Below the pieces are notes generated by a model. It worked only from the letters and a program-made list of their open reading frames with translations. It was not told the origin of the DNA and did not search any database. The position numbers were made by a program, and so were the translations under genes. Positions 9,743 to 21,669 of a stretch of 64,000 nucleotides of DNA are shown here, piece after piece; positions within the stretch are counted from its first letter, which is position 1; each line of letters starts with the position of its first letter. The stretch spans positions 696,306,197 to 696,370,196 of the forward strand of contig VDFB02270651.1 of NCBI GenBank assembly GCA_007258455.2. Reading direction: 5' to 3'. The stretch is from Sequoia sempervirens (Eukaryota; Streptophyta; Pinopsida; Cupressales; Cupressaceae).

Positions 9743-10119
9743 GTAGGCTTAAATTTAAGGATTTGCAAAATTTCTAGTCTTCATTCAAGCCTCTATGAGT
9801 TTTTTGGGTACACACTTCTAATTTTACTATTTTTTTTTTTAATTCATATGCATTTCTAGGTCATTCATTCAAGTTTCATACATCACTAGGATTTTTCATT
9901 AGGTTTTACATTTCATTTGTCTTTGTAAGTTCTTACTTATTGGTGAACCCCTCATTAATCTCTAAACATACCCTAGGATTCCCTTCTAGCATATCTCTTG
10001 CCTCCATTCCATAGTTGTTGTTGAGATCTCTAGGGTGTCCTTAAGTGTAGCAAGTGTGAAATAGGAACCCTCTCCTTGTGCTCTATTCCTCCAAGGTGGG
10101 TAGTACTATTTCCTTTACT

Positions 10120-10945
10120 ACAATTTCAAAGATCAAGTGAAGCATTCAAAGCATTATCACAAGCATAAAGATCCACATCCATGGAATCCATTTCATGCAA
10201 GTTTCATATCTTCATTCTATGGTTTATTCAAGGGTTTTGTGAGTGGTAACATAGAGTTGTGCATTCATCATTCCTTCCTTTCGTGCTATTTCATTTCAAT
10301 TCAAAGTTTAATTTTCCAAATGGGGTTTGAAAAAGGAAAACCCCCATTCACCAAAAACAAACATTTTTTGTCTATTGTGTTTGGGATGCATATTTTAGAT
10401 TGAAGAAGGATTGAAAACATTTTGAAGAGCAAGATTGGAAAAGTTATCAAAGTTTTTGAATCATAGAATCTCACCAATAGATCTCTAATTTCCAACATTC
10501 CAACACTGCAACCCAAATCAAATAGAAGCTACAAATTAGTATTAGAGACTCTCAAAATTTGTCTGAAATCCCTAACAAAGGACCCATGTGCCCATTGGCG
10601 ATTTAGTCCTAGTTTTCCTCTTGAAATTTCCTTTTGGTGACAGGTATAGATCATCCAAATCTTCTCAAATTTTGAAAAAGTTTCTTGTTTCTATTTTTCA
10701 TATGCTTTATATTGTTGTTACAATTTTGAATTGGCATAATAGTGTTTATTTGTTTTTTTTTTATTTTCTCTCCCAAAAATGTTGTCCAACCTTGTACCCC
10801 CATCCTCAGTCATAAGGAAATCTAAATATTATCACATTGAGTTGATTCACCTAAGGGTTGTTATTCAATTCTTTGTGAGGGTCTCATTTTGGAATGAATG
10901 AAGGAAGATAGGTTAATAAAATCCCATTTTCCATATTGGTGAACA
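10120..10945 (+). mobile_element. Truncated family-H LTR fragment (B')
   Basis: Begins in the middle of the LTR ('gcattcaaagcat..' repeats) and runs through the 8-7-8 hairpin (10,322-10,344, arms GGGGTTTG and AAAACCCC), one 14-nt-arm hairpin (10,579-10,610, loop shortened to 4) and a 'ttggtgaac' end block near 10,940. The upstream half, including hairpin I and the TATA box, is absent. This is a partial copy next to LTR-B. Confidence 0.55.
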
Positions 10946-11039
10946 CATAGAAAACTATTCTCCTTTGTTTCACTACCTTTATGTTCTAAGTTTTCTAGAA
11001 ATTGTAATAGTTTGTTGTACATTTTCATAGCTAACAAAG

Positions 11040-12990
11040 GTAAATCTTCTCATTATCAAATTAGATCAATTAATAGTCAATTGATCACTATAGCATAGAA
11101 AATTGTATACACTTACAATTTCACACTTATTTTGGACCTATTTTAGTGACCCTTACATTTATGCATTTTTTAACTCTCCTAAATAGGCCCTCATTCCCTT
11201 TATTATTGTAGTGTAGAAAAATGTCATCGTTTACATTTTCACACTTAATTTAGGAATGCTTAACATTAAAATGGACCTAATGTCACCTTGATCTAGTTTT
11301 ATAATGTTTTTTACACATTCACATTGAATTTAGGGCCCTTCTAAGTTAAATTGACCTAATTTTTCATTAATTTAATGTTGTAAAGTATATTTATTTACAC
11401 CTTCACATTAAGTTTTGGGACCTTTTAAACTAAATAAACTTAATTTTTCCTTATTTAAGAATTTTTAAAGTGTTGTACCACACTTTCACACTAATCTAGG
11501 GTTTCATTAATAAATTGGCCTTCTTTATGCCTTAATTGATCTATTTTTACATCCAGAAGCCTTAATTAATGCATCTTTTCAAGGATATTCCCAACATAAA
11601 CCAAAATTAAATCATAATTCATTTCTTTTTAGGTTGTGTGGCCTATATTTAGTGATAGAGGACTCACACACCACTTTTGGCATATGAGTCCCACCTAAGT
11701 TTCGAGGCCCTGATCCTGATTTTACATCATTCTAAGATTTTTTTGAAAAATGTTCCCATGGTTAAGCGTAATGGGACTCATATGCCACTTCTAGTGTATG
11801 AGTTTTTTGTGGGCCAAAATAAAATTCAATTCAAATTCTTAGCAGTATTTTATCCTCCTAGATCTGATTTCATCTTATAGTGTTGTAATTTCAGGAAATT
11901 TGATATAAACAAGTATAAACACAAGGTTATTTCACTCATTTTCACCTAATCCTTTCAAGAGAGCATTCCTAATAGCAATTTTTTTATTACAATACTTCAC
12001 AAGAGTGTCAAGGGAGTTTACAAGACCATTTCTAAGATATTCAATGGCAAAATTCTTCATCATTTGTTGCAGCAACTTAAGATCCATCATCGTGTCAAGG
12101 TGATAAGGTATCAATCATGTTGTTGAGCTAGTGTTGTGATGTAGCATTCAAGATCCATTTACAAGAATTGTTTCACATCAAAGTTCAAGATCTCGATCTA
12201 CATCCTTCATTTTCATTTCATGTTAGATACTAGATTTTACAAGACATCATTCAAGGTGCCATTGTTCATGTTCCATGTTCCATGTTTCATGTTTCATGTT
12301 TCATTTTCTTATTTCATTATGTCATCATTTGGTTTAATTACCTAAAAGGGGTTTCACCAAGGAAAATCCCCATTTCCTAACAAACAAATTTTTTTCCTAT
12401 CTTTGATGTGTGATTGTAGGTTTATAGATTGAAAAAAAATGGATTTGAAGACTTCAAAAGTACCAAAATGATAAATTTGCAAATGTTATCGAAGTTGTCA
12501 TAAAAAGTTGTCAAGACTCACGAAAACTCATATCTAGAGAAAAATATCCATCCAATTTTCATGAAATATGTGGGAAAGTACTTATTTGATCCATCTCTAG
12601 AGGCTTGCAAATTTTTAGTTCAAGATTTTGCTCTCAGGACACTTTGCGACAAAACAATACACTTCATGATAGTCTTGATATATGCATCCCAGTTAGGGTT
12701 TCAAGGAACAATTGATGGGTTTTGTTCCTCTCAGTCTGCAACTCCAAATTCCAAATTTTCAACTCTTCAGGAACCACCTAGGACCCATATGCCACAACAA
12801 GCGTATGAGTTCCAATGAGCATTGAGAGTCAGGATTTCAGGGTTTTGGAGCTTATTCTGATCACATCTTTAGCTTGGTGGTGAACCCCTCTTTAGTTTCT
12901 AATCAGATCCTAGGACACCTTATTACAAAATCTATTTCCCTTTTCTACATTGGATTGAGATCTCTAGGGTCTCCTTGAATGAGATAGAAG
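11040..12990 (+). mobile_element. Family-H LTR, copy C
   Basis: Same block order: the 'ccttgatctagt..gttttttacacattcacatt' text (11,288), two hairpin-I type units (11,659-11,692 and 11,773-11,806), a weak TATA (about 11,904), 'caagatccat' repeats (12,080-12,210), the 8-7-8 hairpin (12,348-12,370), a hairpin at 12,780-12,813 and the 'tggtgaacccctc' end block (12,873). The 11,773 unit pairs GGGACTCATATGCC with AGTGTATGAGTTTT mostly through G/T wobbles. Edges are approximate. Confidence 0.6.
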
Positions 12991-13729
12991 AAGATTGTTG
13001 TTTTATGTCCTAAACCATAAGCAATGAAAAAATTCAACCTTTCTTAATTATGATTTGGAGTGCATCATAAACCTAGATCTAGCTTGCATTAACATTGCAT
13101 TAGGTGTTGCATTAGTTAATTGGCGTTTAGGGTTTCTAAATCTTGCATTAGTGAAAGTGAATATAAGCTGCATTTTTGCATCTTGCATCATTGAATTTAA
13201 TTTGAAAACTATAATTGCACTTATCCTAGACATCATCCTAACTAGAAAACATAACATTCACATAGAGTTTTCTAAAAACAATACAAAAATCCTAATCTAG
13301 AACTCATACACCCCTTTGGTCGATTTAGTCCCAGTACATGTTTTTCCTACTTTCTAGGATTTTTGTGTTGTGCATTTATCAACATTTGAACCCCTAAAAA
13401 AACCCTAACTAGGACTCATATGCCCCTCTAGGAAAATTAGTGCTAGATTATCCCTAAAACTACCTTTTACAACATTGACAACCTTGTTTTTGCACTTTTT
13501 TTTGCTATCATTAGTTATCTATTTCACTTGGTTGAGTTTCTATTACATGCATTTCACTAGATCTAGCTTAATTTGGTTCCATAATGGCATTTCTCAATTT
13601 CAAATTTACATTCACAAAATTTCATTTTTCAAATTGTTTTATAGTGTAATTAACAAATCACTTGTTTTGAATCTAAAAATTTCATTTACACATTTCACTT
13701 TAGGTCATTGCATTACACTTTACTTGACT
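12991..13729 (+). mobile_element. Leader between LTR-C and gag-like region 2
   Basis: Carries two more units of the recurring hairpin at about 13,299-13,332 and 13,403-13,434, both partly decayed, and an AT-rich stretch. The ORF starting at 13,475 mostly reads low-complexity F/I/L/H text and is not convincing as a gene. Confidence 0.4.
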
Positions 13730-15358
13730 TTTCGAGATGATTTTTTTTCTTTTAAGAGATGTGGTTTTGATATGGTTAAAAGTGGATTGCATAAGTATAA
13801 CATCACCTATTATGAGTTCAATTTAGAGTAAAATAATGAGGTCAATAAGAAACATGTTAGTCATCCTTCTACTATCTTTCATAGTTATGAGAACATCTTA
13901 GAGTAAGAGAATCAAACCATTGACACAATCCTTAATATTATAGTGACTATCTCAAACCCTATTACCTCCCCCATTGGTGAGGATGATATGATACAAGAAG
14001 ATACAAGAATAGAAAATCATGAAAACCATAATTTTTCTTCTCACGATACCTCTCCTACTAGTGACAAAGATATCTTGGTGAAAGATGATACAATCATGGA
14101 GAATCATGAGAGTCTTGATTGTCTCTCATCTCCTCCCCCTTAATAATATATTATGACACAAGAAGATGAGATCATTGCAACTACTTTACTTAGTCTAAAT
14201 TCACCTCAACACCTCCCCTAATTGTAAGAATGCTTTGGTAAAATAGGATACAATTGTGAATGATCATGAAAATTACATTTGTCAAGAGGACATATGGATT
14301 GAAAGTGATAACATTATCTCTCTCCTTCCTAATGTCCCTAAAATTTGGAAAGACCTATTAAAAAAAAATCATCCAATGATTCGTAAGCATTAAAATCATA
14401 GTAGTCCTTCTCTTGATGCCTCCCCTAGTTGTGATGAAGTTACTTTACAAAATATAACCACAAAGAGTGATCAACCTTTTTTTTGGCTCTCTCCTAAAAG
14501 CTCTCCTACTAGAGTATAATTTATGGCACAAGAGAATGAGACCTTAGAGAAAAAGGATGAAGTCATGAATGGTCATAACAATCAAATTGAGCCCTCTCCT
14601 AATATCCCCACTATTGATAAAGAAGATATTTTGACCATTGATAACTCCCTTACTTGTGATGAAGTAATTTTAGAAGAACCAATCTCTGAATTTCATGAAC
14701 ATATAGCTTGTAGTTCTCCTAAAAACTCTCCTCCTAAGGAGGATATCATGGTGCAAAAAATGGATAACATTGACAATAGTGATATAGTTTCCTTAGATGA
14801 AGATGATGAAGTAACATTGGATTCTCCTTCACTAGGGGATGTTAATATTATTCAACCTCAACTCATCCTTTATCCACCTTTACACAAACCTCAAACTCAA
14901 AACAAACCTAAACTTATCCTTTACCACCTACTAATAATGTTTCATAGTAGTCAAGTTATAATACCGTTGCTCATACATATAACACTAGAAACAATCCACA
15001 ACCAAGAAAAACACCCTCAACATCCCTCCCATTGCCTAACCCTATCCTACTTGGCCCTCCTTGTTTGGCTTCACAAAGTGGAAAGGAGTATGAACTTGTT
15101 GTATAGCTTAAGAAAACTCCTACTAAGATATCATTATGGGACCTTATTCAAGCTTCCCCTCATTATCATAACATGATTCAAAGTGCCCTACAACAAGTTC
15201 CTACCTATCCTAATGTGCAACCAAATAACATAGAAACCATGATTCAAGAAATGAATGCTAACATTATTTTCCACCCAAGCGAGCTCCCTCCTTTGGAAGT
15301 GCAAAAACAAAATGATGCTTTCATGATAATAGCTAGATATAATAGAATAGGCATAAAG
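13730..15358 (+). pseudogene. Gag-like acidic repeat region, internal region 2
   Basis: A long broken frame made of loosely repeated units rich in acidic residues and 'NHENH', 'SPxxDEV' motifs (for example 13,943-14,143 and 14,523-14,870). It ends in FHSSQ.. and a LFKLPLIIIT-MIQSALQQVPTYPN segment that corresponds to the pre-protease 'ISxWxLIQxSP' part of internal region 1. Only one ORF exceeds 200 codons (14,523-15,176) and it shifts frame at its end. Acidic, repeat-built and fast-changing, this region is the least conserved part between the two internal copies. Confidence 0.5.
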
Positions 15359-15781
15359 TGAACCCTTGTCGATAATGGATCCACTCTTAATGTGTGTAGT
15401 GTAAACCTTTTGGATAGGCTTGGTGTGGATAAATCAACAATTCAACCTGATTCTTTATCTATTTGTGGATTTGAGAATGTAGGAAAACAACTGCTTGGTG
15501 TGATCACTTTGCCTATTATAGCTGGAAAGGCCACATTAGAAACATTGATCCATGTTATTACTCATGATATTTCATATAATCTCCTTTTAGATATACCATG
15601 GATTCATGCAATGAATGGGGTTCCTTCTACTCTTCATCATATAATGAAGTATGTTTACAACAACAAAGTGTACATACTAGAAGTTGATCCTAAACAAAAA
15701 AGTTGTTTAAACATTGAGAAAAACAAGGAAAAACCTTTGAAAAAATTGAAACCAACTACACAATTAGAACCTGTTCAATAG
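15359..15781 (+). pseudogene. Retropepsin-like protease segment, internal region 2
   Basis: Reads LVDNGSTLNVCSVNLLDRLG, with D-N-G-S at the active-site position, then ..GVITLPI.., SYNLLLDIPWIHAMNGVPST and KVYILEVD. A TGA at 15,359-15,361 stands where internal region 1 has a cysteine codon (TGT), so one base change separates it from the upstream frame. The glycine of the LLG-RPW motif is D here. The same residues are recognisable in the protease at 51,490-52,085. Confidence 0.7.
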
Positions 15782-16836
15782 AAACACAAAGAAAAACATA
15801 TTGAGGAAGTCACAAAGTTATTAAAAGATGATTGGGGTTCCTTAGATTTCACATCATTTATGGGCTAATACAAGATCATAAACAAATATTTTGAAAAGGG
15901 AAAATAAAAATTGGTAATTTCAACACAAAATTCAGAAGACCCTTCAAAAACATTCGGGTATGTACAGGATCATCATGGAAAAAATAGGCCCTTAAGTGGT
16001 GAAAAATTTAGAAAAATTAGAGTTAGGAAAATTGACGAAAAAATTTGAATAAGTTATTTATATTATTTAAAAAAAAATGTAAGAATAGAATTTGTAGAAA
16101 ATTGAATGTAGTTTCTAAACTACTAGGTTTATTTTTAAAAAACAAAAATCTATTTGGTGAAAATTTGAAATTTCAATGGAGTAGTACTTAAATTTTAGGG
16201 AAAAAATAAGTAGTTGGTTGTCTGACCACCCTAACCACAATAAAATGATAATATTTTTTTATAATATTTTAGATATAAGTAGAGGACTCATGTCCCGATG
16301 TGATACATATTATTTTGTAATTTTTTCCAAGTAAATAATTAATTATGAATTTTTTATTACAATTTTTTAAAAATATAAAAAATCATATGTCTGACCACCT
16401 TAACTTGGTCAAAACTTAATGAAATTATTTTTTTTTAATCCTATAGTATGCAAAACATAGAATGTGATGCATGTTTTGGATTCAAAAAATGTGATACTAT
16501 TTGAAAGCTATAGATATTTTTCAATCAACCTATCAATCAAGACTTGAGGCATAATTAAAATAGAAAATGAATAATAATTATTTATTTAATTCAAAGTAAA
16601 GCATAATTTATATTGGTGGAAATATGAGAATCTCCTTTAAAAACCCTTTTCTTTTCATCAATTTTGGGTTAAAAAAAGTCATCAGCCACATACCCTGCAC
16701 ATACCCATCATATCACCACTTTTTGGCCCATATTGATCCTACACATACCCATCCACCTCAACCACATTAGAAGAAAAAAAAATATACAACAAACTTTGAT
16801 GAACTTGAATATGAACAACCATCGAATCCAAAAGAA
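15782..16836 (+). mobile_element. Decayed internal region and AT-rich DNA
   Basis: Frames are broken after 15,781. The text to about 16,050 still reads element-like; 16,060-16,680 is AT-rich with no domain. It may hold a small insertion, but no ends were found. Confidence 0.35.
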
Positions 16837-17040
16837 ATGAAAAATATTTATGTAAAAGGTTACAAACTTATGAAACAACTTTCCCATAGTGGAAAAGGAT
16901 GTGGTGCTAGAGAACAAGGTATCCATGTCCCTATAGAGGCTCACATGCAAGAAAAGACTAGCAGTCCTGGTTATTATCCTTTGAAAGAAAAAAAAAAAAA
17001 GCCTTCACTTAATTTCAACTCTTACAAAAGATCCTTCTAA
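16837..17040 (+). pseudogene. G-patch-like linker of internal region 2
   Basis: Reads KGYKLMKQLSHSGKGCGAREQG, then IHVPIEAHMQ and PGYYP. Tat-lineage gypsy polyproteins carry a glycine-rich, G-patch-like segment between protease and reverse transcriptase; here the order protease then linker is kept. The same segment type occurs at about 51,200 in the minus-strand element (GYTFVKKMGYPGYGPLS). The frame stops at 17,040, exactly where the satellite begins, so the rest of the element has been lost or replaced. Confidence 0.55.
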
Positions 17041-19264
17041 GCCAACTTTAACGCACTACCCTTTTTCACTTTGGACCCTTAAGGGATCGAGCCAGTTGAA
17101 CGTAGCTCAGAGTGATTCAACATGTTTAGGTGCTAAAGAGAACCATGCCTAGCATAAATGTACCCATTCGAATGTGTTGGAACAGTCTGTTTGGTCACAC
17201 AAGTTGCAGAATGAAATTTGCACCACTTTGCAACTTTACACTACTTGCATTTGACACTTTTTCCATCAAGTGAAAACTAGACACCATGGACGAACGACTA
17301 AGATAACAAAAACTGAGAGAGGTAATTGTAGAGAATCCCAATGCATTCCCATATGATTAGATGGAGAGTTTGTGAGCATCAATTTTTTTGAATAATATCA
17401 CATCAAAGATTGCAACTATTTTGCACTTTTGAACCTTAAGGTATCGAGCTAGTTGAACATAGCTTGAAATGATTCAAAGTGTTTGGGTGTGAAAGAGGAC
17501 CATTCCTAGCATAAATGTACCCATCCAAAAATGTTGGAATAGTCCCTTTGGTAACACAAGTTGTAGAATGAAAGTTGCACCACTTTGCAACTTTACACTG
17601 CTTGCATTTGACACTTTTTTCATCAAGTGAAAATTGGAAACAATGGGAAAATGACTCAGAGATAACAAAAACTGAGGGAGGTTATTGTAGAGGATCCCAC
17701 TGTGATCTTGTAGGCTTAGAAGAATATTTTGTAAGCATCATGATTTTTGAGTAATATCCCATCAAAGATTGCTACCCTTTTGCACTTTGGACCCTTAAAG
17801 GATTGAGCTAGTTGAACATAGCTCAAAGTGATTTGGGGTGTTTGGGTGCAAAAGAGGACTATGGATAACATAAACATACCCATCCAGATGCATTGGAATA
17901 GTGTGTTTAGTCATAGGAGTTGTAGAATTAAAGTTGTACTACTTTGCAACTTTACACTACTTGCATTTGACACTTTTTCAATCAAGTAAAAACTAGACAC
18001 CATAGAAAAATGACTTTGAGATATAAAAAAAAAAATTGAGAGAGGTTATTGTAGAGGTGCCCAACACAATCCCATAGGCTCAAATAGAGATTTTGTAAGC
18101 ATCATAGTTTCTAAGTAATAGTCTGTCAAAGATTGCTACCCTTTTTCACTTTGGACCCTTAAGGGATCGAGTCGGTTGAACATAGAGCTCAAAGTGATTC
18201 AACATGTTTAAGTGCAAAAGAAGACCATGCCTAGCATAAATGTACCCATTTGAATGTGTTGGAATAGTCTGTTTAGTCACACAAGTTGCAGAATAAAATT
18301 TGCACCACTTTGCAACTTTACACTACTCGCATTTGACACTATTTCCATCAAGTGAAAGCTAGACACCATGGGAGAACGACTCTAAGATAACAAAAACTGA
18401 GAGAGATAATTGTAGAGGAGCCCAATGCACTCCCATAGGATTAGATGGAGAGTTTGTAAGCATCAATTTTTTTGAGTAATATCATATCAAAGATTGCAAC
18501 TATTTTGCACTTTGGACCCTTAAGGTATCAAGCTAGTTGAACATAGCTTGACATGATTCAAAGTGTTTAGGTGTGAAAGAGGACCATTCCTAGCATAAAA
18601 ATACCCATCCAGACATGTTGGAATAGTCCCTTTGGTAACACAAGTTGCAAAATGAAAGTTGCACCACTTTGCAACTTTACACTGCTTGCATTACTTTTTC
18701 CATCAAATGAAAACTAGAAACAATAGGAAAATGACTCTGAGATAACAAAAACTGAGGGAGGTTATTGTAGAGGATCCTAATGTGATCTTGTAGGCTTAGA
18801 AGAAGAGTTCATAAGCATCATGATTTTTGAGTAATATCCCATCAAAGATTGCTACCCTTTTGCACTTTGGACCCTTAAGGGATTGAGCCAGTTGAACGTA
18901 GCTCAGAGTGATTCGGGGTGTTTTGGTGCAAAATAGGACAATGAATAGCATAAACATACCCATCCAGATGCATTGGAATAGTCTGTTTGGTCACAATATT
19001 TGTAAGATGAAAGTTGCACCACTTTGCAACTTTACACTACTTGCATTTGACACTTTTTCAATCAAGTAAAAATAGGACACCATGGAAAAATGACTTTGAG
19101 ATAAAAAAAACTGAGAGAGGTTATTGTAGAGGGGCCCAAGACAATCCCATACGCTCAAATGGAGATTTTGTAAGCATCATAGTTTTGAAGTAATAGCCTA
19201 TCAAAGATTGCTACCCTTTTACACTTTGGACCCTTAAGGGATCGAGCTGGTTGAACGTAGCTTA
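17041..19264 (+). repeat. ~360-bp satellite, six monomers plus a partial, with 3-mer higher-order structure
   Basis: Monomers start near 17,052, 17,409, 17,771, 18,132, 18,490, 18,850 and 19,208 at the text 'caaagattg(c)...cacttt(g)gaccctta'. The fixed landmark 'ccactttgcaac' occurs 355-366 bp apart. Monomers 1 and 4, 2 and 5, and 3 and 6 are closer to each other than to their neighbours: 2 and 5 share 'gcaactattttgcac' and 'ccctttggtaacac'; 3 and 6 share 'gattgagc' and a 'gggtgtttt/gggtgtttg' block. The landmark spacing between members of a pair is 1,082, 1,084 and 1,080 bp. Each monomer has a 9-bp stem hairpin, perfect at 17,571-17,594 (AAAGTTGCA, loop CCACTT, TGCAACTTT). No ORF is conserved. 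Confidence 0.85.
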
Positions 19265-20204
19265 GAAGGTGATCCCACAAAGCTAGTTTACAATTTCTGG
19301 GAGGAACTAATTTTTGTTGAAATCGCATATTTTTAGAAATTATAATGATTTAAGCATTAAAAAGTTCTATTTAAAAAATTTCAATTGATGATAGTTTGAT
19401 CAAACTACCTTAGATCAAACCCCCTTGGATAGAACCCCACTAGTTTTAAACCATACCTATAACAGAGTCTCCTTTACACCTATCAAAATGCTAATAAAAA
19501 ATTACTTTTGATTTAACTTTTGGGGGATCAAATGAATTTACTTAAAATTTATATTTTGTAAGTATGTAGTCCTTATTATAAACTTCCCAAAAAGTATAAG
19601 TTTAAACAAATTTAATTTAATTATTATATTTATTTTTTATTTCTTGTGAATGTAGGTTTTTCACCAAAAATCAAGCTCTCTATTTTGCATATGTGGAAAA
19701 ATAGCAGATTATCAAAAAAAATAAAAATAAAAAATGAGTGCACCAAATATTGAAGTCCTTGATCCAACACACTAAAAAAAAAAATGATACATTCAAAAAA
19801 TGTTACGCATTATACAGTCGCGCTATGTCTGAATTGTAATTGGTTTGACTTCGAAACTTGATTAAAGAAAAAATATTCAATAAAAAACTATCTAACTAAG
19901 TGCAAGCACTAGATATCAGAATTAAAAATCTAAATTCAAAAGGATTATAATTTTATCCTTGATTGAAAAAAAATTATGTGTTATACGAGGAGTGTCACTT
20001 TTTTAAAATGTTGTTTTCTGAAGAAAAACTAGTTTTTGAGGGAGATGGAAAAAGAAGTGCAATCTAATTCCAAATTTTTTGAAAAAAAAATATCTAGAAT
20101 CTACAGACAAAATTTCATGAAACTCTAGTTTGCATCATCTTCAAATTCCTCTCGGTTTAGCCATTATAAGTTCTTGAAAGTGAAGATTTAGTTTTAAAAA
20201 ATTG
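19265..20204. other. Non-satellite DNA between two satellite blocks
   Basis: About 940 bp of AT-rich sequence without internal repeats or coding signal. It begins right after 'gaacgtagctta' and ends before 'ttgctcttttgcagtttggaccc'. It could be an insertion into the array or original flanking DNA carried with it; no terminal repeats or target duplication were found. Confidence 0.4.
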
Positions 20205-20950
20205 CTCTTTTGCAGTTTGGACCCTTAAGGGATCAAGTCGATTGAACGTAGGTCAAAGTAATTCAAAAAAATTGGGTGTGAAAGAGGACCAAGCCTAGCA
20301 TAAATTTACCCATCCAAATGTGTTGGAATAGTCCATTTGTTCACATGAGTTGCAGAATGAAAGTTGCACCACTTTGCAACATTACACTACTTGCATTTGA
20401 CACTTTTTCCATCAAGTTAAAAGTAGACACCATGGGAAAATGACTTTGAGATAAAAAAAAAAAAATCAAGAGAGGTTATTGTATATGGGCCCAATGCAAT
20501 CTCATAGGCTCAAACAAAAGGTTTGTAAGCATCACAATTTTTGAGTAATAGCATGTCAAAGATTGCTTCCATTTTGTACTTTGGACCCTTATGGGATCGA
20601 GCCAGTTGAACGTAGCTTAGAGTGATTCAACATGTTTGGGTGTGAAAGAGGACCATTCCTAGTGTAAATTTACTCATCCAGATGCATTGGAATAGTCTAT
20701 TTGGTCACACAAGTTGCAGAACAAAAGTTGTACCACTTTGCAACTTTACATCACTTGCAATTGACACTTTTTCTATCAAGTCAAAATTGGACACCACGAA
20801 AAAAAGACTTTGAGATAACAAAAAATAAGAGAGGTTATTGGATAGGTTCCCTAAATTATCATGATGCCTTATATAGAATTCCTATAACTAACATGGTATC
20901 TAGGTAACAGGCCATCAAAGATTGTTGCACTTTTGTAATTTGGACTGTTA
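20205..20950 (+). repeat. ~360-bp satellite, second block (two monomers and a decayed edge)
   Basis: Two more monomers (about 20,208 and 20,565) and the start of a third (20,925) that dissolves into unique sequence at 20,950. They are more diverged than the first block, as expected at an array edge. Confidence 0.8.
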
Positions 20951-21669
20951 AGGGATTACATTGCATGAATTACTTGTGTTTGAGGGCAGCAATAAATTTC
21001 AAATTTTGAGTAAATATTATTACAAATATTCATGTGAATAGATGGTATGCTATATTGATATTGATATATAATCATTAGGTTGATTTTTTTTAATAAATAA
21101 AGATTTAATATTAAGTTAGTCAATTGGTACTAGTTATAATAGGGAGAGAATAAAAGAAGAAAAAGAATGATTGGTAACCATCAATGGTTATTAAACTCAC
21201 TATCTTAATAATATGATTTTTACAATAAAATGAGATTTATTTTCCTGTCCTAATTCTTCTATTTTTGCTACAATTGTCTAATATGCTTCATACACCATTC
21301 TATTTAAACCCAAGTGCTTGTACTTGTAGACACAATGCTTTCTCAAAACTATGAAGTCGTAATACAAAATCATGAGAAAAAAATCAAACTATATGAATTC
21401 CAACACCCCACTTAAATAAAATATTGAATCATTGTGCCCCATTTTCATGCACACAAATTTAGTTTATAAGATTCTCTCATAATAACCAAAAATATGATTC
21501 AAGAATGCCTTAAGTACTCCATTCTCACAGATCTTTTACTATGTCACTCATACATTGGAGATTATCTTATAATGTCTACATCATCGGTGCTCATGATGAG
21601 GTTAACTTCAAATGAATAACTTGAAATTCCCTCACTAAGCTTCACATGCTCTTTTATAATGGCTTCAAA
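20951..21669. other. No gene seen
   Basis: AT-rich spacer. From about 21,560 it becomes part of the ~505-bp unit that carries the kinase exons (the 'cttataatgtctacatcat' text), so that part is the 3' flank of the first unit. Confidence 0.4.

Larger units (their letters stand above)
8170..9960 (+). mobile_element. Family-H LTR, copy B
   Basis: About 1.8 kb, same block order as LTR-A, with an extra internal duplication of the 'tagtgttg..aagtgtattt' text at 8,320-8,540. Contains a doubled hairpin I (8,693-8,768), TATA box (8,877-8,885), 'aagcat(c/t)aag' repeats (8,930-9,130), the 8-7-8 hairpin (9,316-9,338) and hairpins II and III. The right edge is placed near the 'tggtgaacccctc' text (9,942) that also occurs at 12,873. 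Confidence 0.65.

Noticed and set aside
9942..9960. TGGTGAACCCCTC at the end of LTR-B and LTR-C as a primer-binding site
   Set aside because: It starts with TGG as a tRNA-complementary site would, but I know of no plant tRNA 3' end that it matches, and LTR-A and LTR-D do not share it clearly.
13475..13831. 118-codon ORF before the second gag-like region
   Set aside because: Composition is F/I/L/Y-rich as expected from AT-rich DNA; it overlaps leader sequence that is non-coding in other copies.
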